64,000 nt of DNA, taken from contig NZ_CP043959.1 in assembly GCF_008632955.1 (NCBI RefSeq), forward strand, positions 3,100,001 through 3,164,000. The letters run 5' to 3'. Shown here in pieces: positions 36,381-43,650 of this stretch. Made by a program: the position numbers and the translations under genes. Position 1 is the first letter of the stretch. Every line of letters starts with the position of its first letter. Under the pieces are notes generated by a model, which worked only from the letters and a program-made list of their open reading frames with translations, ran no database searches and was not told where the DNA came from. The DNA comes from Streptomyces tendae. GTDB taxonomy: Bacteria > Actinomycetota > Actinomycetes > Streptomycetales > Streptomycetaceae.

Positions 36381-37907
36381 ATGTCCGATCGCGCGCTACG
36401 GCTGCTGCAGCAGGACCACCGCCTGGCCGAACTGGTCGCCCACCCCTTCGACTTCGACCTCGACCGCGCCGCCCACTGCCGTGTCGAGGAGGTCCGCCTC
36501 GCCTCGGGCGGGCCGCTGGATGCGGTGGCCGGCGACGACACCGGCGGCACGTACTTCGTGTGCGCGGACGGTTCGGTGCTCTACGCCGAGTCGGAGGGCA
36601 CGACGGGGATCATCGGCTCCAGCGCCGACGAGGCCCTGGAACTGGTGATCGGCCTGCCCGGCTGGCGCGACTACATCCACCTGTCGCCGGACGACGGCGA
36701 GGAGAAGATCCTGGCGCGAGTCACGGAGACCGAGGACGAGATCCGCGAGTACTACGGGATCGACGAGGAGCGGGCCGAGCTCCGTGCGGCGCTGGGATTC
36801 CCGGAACGCTCCCCGGTCGAGCTGGTGGGCAGACTGCGTGCCGCGCTGCTGCGTACGGAGCCGGACTTCGTCCTGCTCAACGCGGACGAGGGGTGCGCCT
36901 ACGACCGGCTGGGTCCGGCCGGTCCCCCGCTGTGGGAGCCAGTGCTCGCGGCGGGCCGCGCCGATCTTACCCGCCTGCGGGAGGGTGACCACACGGCGTG
37001 GCGTGGAGTCGCCGAGGATCCGGTCCGGCGCCGGCTCACCCTGCGGGCCGCGCAGTTCGACCGGGCCGAGGGGGACCTGGAGCTGCTGCGGCACCTGCTA
37101 CGGCATGAGACACGGTCCTCGATGACGGAGGAACTGCGGCTCGCGGTCGTGCTGGTGGGGCTCCACGGGGACACCGGGGATCTGCCGCTGCTGAGCGAGG
37201 TCCGGGACACGGACTTCGGCACGGCGTGCGGCCTAGGCGGTATGCCGGAACCGGGGGCGAGCGCGGTCGAGTTGCGACGGTGGGTGCGGGAGCTCGACGA
37301 GTCGATGTTCGGGACGGACCCGTCGGACGAGCCGGTCTCCACATGGACCGACCTGGCGCGGGACCAGGGGATGACGGAGCTCGCGCGGGTGACGCTGATC
37401 CGTGAACTCGACGGCATCATCATGGACCAGAGCAGACTCCGCCGCCCCGTGGCGCCCCGCGCCCTGGCCACGGTTCCGCTGAGAAGGCTCGCCCAGGACT
37501 TCGAGGAACTTGGCGACCTCCCCCAGGCGCTGCGCGCCCAGCGCCTGTACGCCGCTCCCCAGGAAAGGGCATAGGACCGGGCCTCGGCCTGGCGCACCCT
37601 CGCCCGCCTGGAGCGGGAGGCGGGCCGACTGCCGCAGGCGGTGGACAGCGTGGCCGCCGTGTGCGAGGCACTGACCACCCCGGGCGACGACTCACTGCGC
37701 CACTGGCACCGGGTCAACCTCGGCCGCTTCATCGCCGAGGAGCACTACCGGCTCACCCTCGCCCTGGCCGACGCGGGCCGCCTTGAGGAGGCCCGTGCCC
37801 TCCTCACCGCCGTCGATGCCGTACTGGGCGAGCTCTCGGACAACGCGGCCAAGCGCGTGCGCGAGCTGGCCGAGCGGGCCGCGGCACGAGTGCGGGAGGC
37901 CGACTGA
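36381..37907 (+). pseudogene. Hypothetical protein interrupted by an in-frame TAG
   Basis: ATG 36381 opens a frame of 397 residues ending at TAG 37572-37574, yet the same frame continues as coding sequence for 110 more codons to TGA 37905-37907 (TLARLEREAGRLPQAVDSVA and so on), with normal Streptomyces codon use. The two parts form one 507-codon protein with a nonsense codon, probably TGG or CAG changed to TAG. The N-terminus (VEEVRLASGGPLDAVAGDDT, FVCADGSVLYAESEG) looks like a SUKH/SMI1-type or similar globular domain. The end has TPR-like helices (LALADAGRLEEARALLTAVD). No firm family. Confidence 0.6.
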
Positions 37908-38043
37908 GGACGCGTGCGGCCTTCCGCTGTGGCTGAGATGTGTACCGCCTGTACTGCCGCCGGAGAGCCAGGCGCCCGGTGTCGGATGAGCTGTGCGGGC
38001 TCGTCCCGCCCGTGACCGGCAGAGGAGCTCGGCATCACCGACG

Positions 38044-38385
38044 TCACTGCTTCCAGTCTTCAGCCGTGAACGGGCCGGTCGCGGGGGCCACGCATTTGTC
38101 GACGCCAGTCTCGTCGCCGGCCGCCGAGCCCTCCAGGCGGAGCCGTCCCCCTGGCACGGCCTGACGGAAGCAGCCCAGCGCGCGTCGCCCCCGGCGGGTG
38201 CCGATCACTGCACGGTGGTCCTGCGGCGGCCGGGTCTGGTGCTCGGTGGCGGACCGGCAGACATCGAGAACAGCGTCGTATGTGGTTCCGGCGGACAGGT
38301 GAAGACCCTTGACCGGATCTTTCCGTCGCAAGGTCGTTCCTGCCAAGGCCTTATGGCTACATGGGCTTGGCGGCGACAGGGACAC
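38044..38385 (-). CDS. Possible gene fragment, 113 aa
   Basis: From about residue 22 on (GLHLSAGTTYDAVLDVCRSA to TGPFTAEDWKQ) third codon positions are mostly G or C, so this looks like real coding DNA, perhaps the 3' end of a decayed gene. The first 20 residues have a different composition, and no ribosome-binding site is seen. No family recognised. Confidence 0.3.
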   Translation of the reverse strand: MSLSPPSPCSHKALAGTTLRRKDPVKGLHLSAGTTYDAVLDVCRSATEHQTRPPQDHRAVIGTRRGRRALGCFRQAVPGGRLRLEGSAAGDETGVDKCVAPATGPFTAEDWKQ

Positions 38386-38755
38386 AGCACAGCCCGGCGA
38401 TCACAATCGGCTGCGACCGGTTATCGAGGGAGGCTCTTTGCGTTCCGCTCCGGGAATTCCAGTGGGGGTGCGCCATGAGCTGCGGAAAAAGGACGAAGGG
38501 CAGAGATATCCGCGGGCGTCTGTGCGCCTCCGGCTTGCGGTGATTCAGGCCTGACCGTACGTCACGAATGCACCAGCTTTTATGATTATCTACCCGACAC
38601 CGTTACGCCATTTCGGGCATTACTCCCCGTGTGCTCTCATAGATATCACTATGGCACGGCCCTTCGGCGTTCCCCCCATCTCGAGTACCCGGGTCCTGAG
38701 ATGAGGGACGAGGCCCCTGGCCCTCTGCCAGGAACGTCGAGAGGAGAAGCCGCAT
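38386..38755. other. Less GC-rich gap
   Basis: No gene is supported. Around 38550-38660 the base composition is clearly less GC-rich than elsewhere (TTTTATGATTATC), which may hold the promoter of the small membrane protein or be foreign DNA. Confidence 0.4.
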
Positions 38756-38893
38756 ATGAGCGAGAAGAAGGGGTGGCGTACGTTCCGCGCGGGCTGCGTC
38801 ATCGTGGCGGGTGTCATGACGGCCGCGTATTGGACGCTGCGCACCGTGCAGGCCGGAATCGACCTGTACGGGGCCGTCGGCCCCGGGGTGTGA
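38756..38893 (+). CDS. Small single-span membrane protein, 45 aa
   Basis: ATG 38756 has a strong ribosome-binding site (GAGGAG, 8 nt upstream). The peptide starts with a basic segment (SEKKGWRTFR), has one hydrophobic helix (AGCVIVAGVMTAAYWTL) and ends GAVGPGV before TGA. A strong RBS, a complete helix and high GC at third positions support expression. No family known. Confidence 0.5.
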   Translation: MSEKKGWRTFRAGCVIVAGVMTAAYWTLRTVQAGIDLYGAVGPGV

Positions 38894-39711
38894 CGACCCA
38901 GGGAACCGGCGGTCCGCCGAAGCGGTGGGGTCCCGGACAGAAGGGATGCCGGAAGGGGCCCCGTCCGCGCAACGGTTGAACCGCCCGGCACTCTGCCCCC
39001 TTCGGTCAGGTCGTGTCCGGCGGATCGCGGGACCATCGGATCTGGCCGTGATCAACCTTCAGGTCCGAGGCGAGAACGGCACGATCGAGGCCCGCGCAAA
39101 GCACGGTGTTGTCCGGGGTCCTGAGCCGGCCGGCCTTGATCAGTCGACATCCAGGCAGCAGAGAACGCCGACGATAGGGACGGGACCCGCAGCCGCCGGT
39201 ATGCCTCGTGGTCGGTTGCGCGTAGCGGTCCTTCCGGGTGGGGCGACGGAGCCGGCCGGCCCTGTGGCCGTCGATCACGGCACGGTGTGCCTGTATCTGG
39301 GGAAGGCGGCGTTTCATCCCGAGGGGTTCCGGCCTTCCGATCGTCGGATCCCAGGTCTCGTTGATGCCCGGGAGCCGTGGGCAGAGCCCGTTCGGCCATT
39401 CCCAACGCCCCTCCAGGTCGCCGTCGTAGCAGTGACCGGATGCGGCGGTTTCGAGTGCCAGGAGGACGTCTGTGGCGCCGACGAGTACCCGGCCCTTTCC
39501 GTGCGCGGGACCGGTTCCATCTGTGTCTCGAGCAAGGAGGGCCCCCGGCGGGGTTCGTGAAGTACCCGCAGGGCAAGGTGCCGCGGCAGTTCGACGACGA
39601 GTGGGACCTGTACGGGGACGCCCACACCCTCGACGAGGACGGCAAGGTTGTCGACGTCCCTGGCACGAACTGACCCGAACGACCCGCGTTCACGTACTTC
39701 TCCGCCCGGTC
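38894..39711. other. Degenerate stretch with gene relics
   Basis: No intact gene is visible. On + a coding-like tail, FVKYPQGKVPRQFDDEWDLY followed by GDAHTLDEDGKVVDVPGTN and TGA 39671-39673, is the 3' end of a lost gene. On - a coding-like end DLKVDHGQIRWSRDPPDTT stops at 39006. Several frames change between them, as expected of decayed, possibly mobile, DNA. No transposase motif was recognised. Confidence 0.4.
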
Positions 39712-40276
39712 TCAGGCGCGTGGCGGTACGGGGCACATGCCTTCTGGCAGGGTGGTGAGGTAGCGGTGGCCGGTGTCGATCCGTTCGCCGTGGACGTGCG
39801 CGGCGGGGCCGATGCCGCACATGAGCGGGACCAGGTCGGCAGCAGCCAGGTCGGGACGGACGGCTCCGGCGTCACGATCCCGGTCCAGGAGCGTGGTGCC
39901 GGCGGTCCCGAGTGGCTTCTTGAGCGGCGTGGTGCGCGGTAGGGCGTCCTCGACCGCGGACGCGGCGGCGACCGGGCAGGTGAGTTGAGCTTCGACCATG
40001 CGAGACGGGAAGCCCGTCAGCGCCCGCCAGGGGCCGGTGTCCGCCAGTGCCTGCTCGCCGTGTGCGGCCAGGCCTTCCAGGCAGGGGAGTGGCGACGGTC
40101 TCCAGCAAGGCCTCGGGGGTGGCGAAGTGCCGATACGCCGTGGCACCCCGAGGCCGGGCCCGGCGTGCGCCGTCTTTGAGCTGCAGTGCGGTGCCCTGGT
40201 CGAACAGATCGCGGGCGACGGCGACGATCCGCTCCCAGTTGCGGGCGGCGTCCTTGCGCAGCTGTGGCGTCGTCAT
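39712..40276 (-). pseudogene. TetR-family regulator, one frameshift
   Basis: ATG 40276 opens a TetR N-terminus: RKDAARNWERIVAVARDLF and TAYRHFATPEALLETVA. At about 40080 the frame changes and the ligand domain continues as CLEGLAAHGEQALADTG to LVPLMCGIGPAAHVHG and the end at 39712. Removing one C from the CCCC run of ACTCCCCTGCC restores one frame of about 187 residues. Unlike the other broken genes here, this is a gain of a base. The regulator is divergent from nothing obvious, and its target is unknown. Confidence 0.7.
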
Positions 40277-40407
40277 GAGGGGGCACGGAGTTGGGGACAG
40301 GGAGGGAGGAACGGGGCATCGGCCCGCAGCTAAGGTGACGAGAGTCACACGTGCCCGTGGTCCTCGCGTGAGGGACAGGGGCCTGCCCGAAGCCGCAGGG
40401 CGGCAAG

Positions 40408-41220
40408 TCAGCAGTTCGGGATGACCGCCCCGCCGTTGTCGCGCGCCTCGTCGTTCCCCCAGCGGGACAAGTAGTACGCCGAGACGTACGCCCCGCGGCC
40501 GTTCTTGCCCGCGTAGGTGACGTCGAGGTCCGTGCGCAGCCACCAGTGGTTGTAGGTGCCGTTCGCGCCGCGGATCTCCTGGCCCCACACCTTGCAGTAC
40601 ACGTAGTTGGTGCCCGCGTTCAGCACGCCCTGCGCGTCGGCGGTGTTCGGCTGGGCGTAGCCCGTGGCGTTGGCGAACGTGTCGACCCAGTACCGGCCGG
40701 TACCGCAGCCGTTGTCGCTCGTCAGGTGGTAACTGCCGTACGAGCCGGGGTAGGTGAGGGCCGACCCGTTGATGGTGATCCTCTGGCCGACGCCGTTGAG
40801 GAGCTGTTCGTAGTGGATGTGGGCGCCGGAGCTGTTGCCGGTGCTGCCGGTGGTGCCGATCTGCTGTCCCTGGCCGACGTAGGCGCCGCCGGCGACGGAG
40901 AAGGCGTTCAGGTGGAAGTAATACGTCTTCCAGCCGCCGCCGTGGTCGATCACGATGTAGTTGCCGGCGCCGTTCGCCTCGTAGTGCCGGGTGGCCGTGC
41001 CCGCCGCGGACGCGAGCACCGGGGCGCCGCTGGTCGCCCCGCCGTCACTGCGCACGAAGTCGAGCGCCTGCCGGACCTCGGCCGAGTGGTGGCTGTACGT
41101 CCATCTCTGGCCGCACGCGAAGGGCGCCTTGAACACCGGCGCCGCCTGCGCGGGTGTCGTCACGAGCAGACTGCCCATGAGCGCGACGAGGCCGACCAGG
41201 GCCATGCGTATCGATCGCAA
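40408..41220 (-). CDS. Secreted M23 metallopeptidase
   Basis: The protein has 270 residues. TTG 41220 is chosen because GGAGA lies 6 nt upstream and it adds the basic RSIR needed before the signal-peptide core; ATG 41196 lacks this. Cleavage is after AQA. The M23 zinc site is His44 or His45, Asp54 (ALDF) and His134/His136 (AHIHYEQ), of the beta-lytic/LytM type. A C-terminal 110-residue domain with two Cys near its ends (NGCGTGRYWVDTFANAT) may bind the wall. The enzyme would cut peptidoglycan cross-bridges outside the cell. Confidence 0.88.
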   Translation of the reverse strand: MRSIRMALVGLVALMGSLLVTTPAQAAPVFKAPFACGQRWTYSHHSAEVRQALDFVRSDGGATSGAPVLASAAGTATRHYEANGAGNYIVIDHGGGWKTYYFHLNAFSVAGGAYVGQGQQIGTTGSTGNSSGAHIHYEQLLNGVGQRITINGSALTYPGSYGSYHLTSDNGCGTGRYWVDTFANATGYAQPNTADAQGVLNAGTNYVYCKVWGQEIRGANGTYNHWWLRTDLDVTYAGKNGRGAYVSAYYLSRWGNDEARDNGGAVIPNC

Positions 41221-41345
41221 TGCTGTCTCCGAACTGCGACGTGCGTCGCGCGGCGATGTCAGCGGACACGGACGGCGACCAGGATGCCTCAGTTGATGCG
41301 TCCACGACAGGGGGCCCGTTCGCAGGGAGAGAGGCTGACGTGCCC

Positions 41346-41813
41346 TCACGGCCCGTCGCCGGCGATCTTCTCCGCGATGCGGCCGAGCGCCGTCAGTTCC
41401 TCGGGGGTGAGTCGGTCGACGAAGTGTCGTCGTACAGAGGCGAGGTGGGTCGGTGCCGCCTCGCGGAGGGTGTCCCAGCCCGTCTCGGTGAGGACCAGGA
41501 TGCAGCCCCTGCCGTCGGTGGGGTCCGGTGCGCGGCGGATGAGGTCGCGCGCCTCCATGCGGGTGGCGTGCCGGGACAGCCGGCTGCGTGACCAGCACAT
41601 CTTCGCGGCCTGCTCGCGCAACGTGCTGGTGCCGTCGGTGCGTTCGGACAACGTGCTGAGCACCTCGTAGTCCGGGTCGGACAGGCCGTGCGTGGCGAGG
41701 TCCTGCACGGTGCGCGACTGCACGGCGATCACCATGCGGCGGTACGCCCGCCAGGCGCGTTCCTCCTCGGCCGTGAGCCAGTGGACCTCGGCGTCCTTCT
41801 TGTTCGTTGACAT
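41346..41813 (-). CDS. MarR-family transcriptional regulator
   Basis: The protein has 155 residues from ATG 41813, with no ribosome-binding site, so the mRNA is probably leaderless. The winged helix is visible: SDPDYEVLSTLSE, LREQAAKMCWSRSRLSRHAT (recognition helix) and DPTDGRGCILVLTETG (wing). It is divergent from the FMN-reductase/GNAT fusion across only 30 bp, and its start codon lies inside that gene's promoter. It therefore very likely represses the fusion and itself. Confidence 0.9.
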   Translation of the reverse strand: MSTNKKDAEVHWLTAEEERAWRAYRRMVIAVQSRTVQDLATHGLSDPDYEVLSTLSERTDGTSTLREQAAKMCWSRSRLSRHATRMEARDLIRRAPDPTDGRGCILVLTETGWDTLREAAPTHLASVRRHFVDRLTPEELTALGRIAEKIAGDGP

Positions 41814-41836
41814 GTAATTAATCTAGCGGCTAATTT
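41807..41836 (+). promoter_or_regulatory. Leaderless promoter and operator region of reductase/GNAT gene
   Basis: TTGACA (41807-41812), an 18-nt spacer and TAATTT (41831-41836) form a near-consensus promoter 7 nt before ATG 41844. The spacer holds AT-rich inverted elements (TAGC-G-GCTA, and AATTA with TAATT), suited to MarR binding. Confidence 0.7.
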
Positions 41837-41843
41837 CGTTTCC

Positions 41844-42911
41844 ATGACAACGAAGCGTCTTCGTATCCTCGTCCTGACGTGCAGCACCCGGCCCGGCGCG
41901 CTCGGCCCCGCCGTCGGCGGATGGCTGACCGAAACCCTCACCCCGGTCGCCAAGGGGCTCGACGTGGACCTCGTGCCCGTGGCCATCGGCGACCTGGACC
42001 TGCCCTTCCTGGACGAGGAGGAGCACCCGTCGACCGGCGTCCACCACCACGAGCACACCCGCCGGTGGAGCCGGATCGTCGACGACGCGGACGGCTTCGT
42101 CTTCGTGACGCCGGAGTACAACTACGGCATGCCGGCCACCCTGAAGAACGCGCTCGACTACCTCGGCCCGGAGTGGGCCTGGAAGCCGGCCGGCTTCGTC
42201 AGCTACGGGCACACGTCGGCCGGCACCCGCGCCGTCCAGCACGCCAAGCAGGTCGTGACCACCTTGCGCCTGGTCCCGCTCGGCTCGACCGTCGCGATAC
42301 GGATCGCGGACGCGATGCGGGAGGACCGCTTCCTCCCTGAGGCGCGCCACGCCGACGCAGCCGAAGGGCTGCTGGCAGAACTGGTGCGGGTCGCGCAGGC
42401 CCTGACCCCCCTGCGTGAGCGCGAACGCGCCGACGCCGTGGAGGGCCCGCTCCCCGGTTCGTACGCCCGGCCTCTCGATCCGGACGACGCCGGCGAGGTG
42501 ACGGTGCTGCAGCGCTGCTGCTGGACGGAGGAGGCGCTGGCCAACGACACCCTCGCCATCCCCGCGCTGCACGAGACCCCCGAGGACGTGCGTACCTGGC
42601 TGGCCGACTGGGACACGACGGGACTGTGGCGGGACGGACGGCTGCTGGGGATGGTCCGTACCCGTCGTGCCGGCGGCGACCTGCACATCGGGCGACTCGC
42701 CGTCGCACCCGACCTGCGGGGGCTCGGCGTGGGCCGGTGGCTGCTGCGCCGGGCCGAGTCGGCGGCGGAGGGGTGCCGGCGCGTCGTCCTCTTCACCGGC
42801 GCCGCCAGCCACCGCAACCTCGCCCTCTACCGGCAGCAGGGCTACGTCGCACTCCCCGACGCACAGGAGGAGGGCGTGGTCAGCCTGGCCAAGGCCGTCG
42901 TCCCCGCCTGA
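41844..42911 (+). CDS. NADPH-dependent FMN reductase fused to GNAT acetyltransferase
   Basis: The protein has 355 residues. Residues 5-165 form an NAD(P)H-dependent FMN reductase domain: LVLTCSTRPGALG binds the FMN phosphate and TPEYNYGMPATLKNALDYL is the classic flavin-site signature. Residues about 210-350 form a GNAT N-acetyltransferase: IGRLAVAPDLRGLGVGRWLL carries the acetyl-CoA pyrophosphate loop (RGLGVG), and NLALYRQQGY closes the fold. The gene starts from a leaderless promoter controlled by the adjacent MarR. The two activities could act on one toxic quinone or nitro compound, reduction then N-acetylation; that is inference. Confidence 0.88.
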   Translation: MTTKRLRILVLTCSTRPGALGPAVGGWLTETLTPVAKGLDVDLVPVAIGDLDLPFLDEEEHPSTGVHHHEHTRRWSRIVDDADGFVFVTPEYNYGMPATLKNALDYLGPEWAWKPAGFVSYGHTSAGTRAVQHAKQVVTTLRLVPLGSTVAIRIADAMREDRFLPEARHADAAEGLLAELVRVAQALTPLRERERADAVEGPLPGSYARPLDPDDAGEVTVLQRCCWTEEALANDTLAIPALHETPEDVRTWLADWDTTGLWRDGRLLGMVRTRRAGGDLHIGRLAVAPDLRGLGVGRWLLRRAESAAEGCRRVVLFTGAASHRNLALYRQQGYVALPDAQEEGVVSLAKAVVPA

Positions 42912-42974
42912 GCACGGGCACAGCGAGTGCACGGGCGGGAGGCCGGGGCGGGGCGCCTGGGATGCCGTTCGGGC

Positions 42975-43451
42975 TCAGCCGTCCAGGCCCGCGCAGAGGC
43001 TGCTCACCTTCTCGTGGGCGGCCTTCGCTTCGGTGCCCTTGATGTCGAAGGTCTTCAGGCGCATCTCGATCTCCTGGAGCACCTCGCTCAGATCCTGGTA
43101 ACCGTCGTCCAGCTCGGCAGCCGTACGGGCCAGATACGCGGCGCTCAGGGCGCGGTTGAAGTGGATCCAGGCGGTGTCCTCCTTGCCGCCGCTGTGCAGT
43201 GCGCCGAACTCCGGTACGCGCTGCCACGCCTGGCAGGCGCCCGCCGCATCGGCCGCCGCGTCGTCGACGCCGGTGCCTGAGGCCGCGCTGTCCGGGCCGG
43301 ACCACAGGAGCCAGCCGATGCCCGCGCCGGCGACGACGCCGACGACGGCCGCCACCACCGGCACCATCCACCCGGAGGAGCCCCGGCGACCGGGAACCGG
43401 GACAGACGGAACGGAGGGCGGAGACGACGGGGGAGTGGGGGAGGCAGTCAT
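42975..43451 (-). CDS. Membrane-anchored protein of unknown function
   Basis: The protein has 158 residues from ATG 43451, with GAAGGAAG upstream. A Ser/Pro-rich cytoplasmic head of about 30 residues is followed by one membrane helix (WMVPVVAAVVGVVAGAGIGW), so most of the protein lies outside. The outer part is helical with two Cys (GACQAWQRVPEF and SSLCAGLDG). It follows the PBP-fused membrane protein by 200 bp on the same strand and may work with it. Confidence 0.65.
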   Translation of the reverse strand: MTASPTPPSSPPSVPSVPVPGRRGSSGWMVPVVAAVVGVVAGAGIGWLLWSGPDSAASGTGVDDAAADAAGACQAWQRVPEFGALHSGGKEDTAWIHFNRALSAAYLARTAAELDDGYQDLSEVLQEIEMRLKTFDIKGTEAKAAHEKVSSLCAGLDG

Positions 43452-43650
43452 CGCAACGGCTTCCTTCGCAGTGTGGCGGGCATGGGCGGACTTCCGGAGC
43501 AGGGAAGGCGGGCGGACAGTGCGGTCTTCTCGGTGGGTTCGGAACGGCGGTCGGACGTTCGGGACTTCGGTGGGGTCGGGCCGGCGGGCGGACAGGAGGC
43601 CGGGCAACCGGGCCCGTCTCACGCCCACGCAAGACGTGCCTCCCCCGCCC

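Noticed and set aside
39006..39693. Insertion sequence or transposase
   Set aside because: Decayed coding pieces are present, but no transposase motif, terminal inverted repeat or target duplication could be found.
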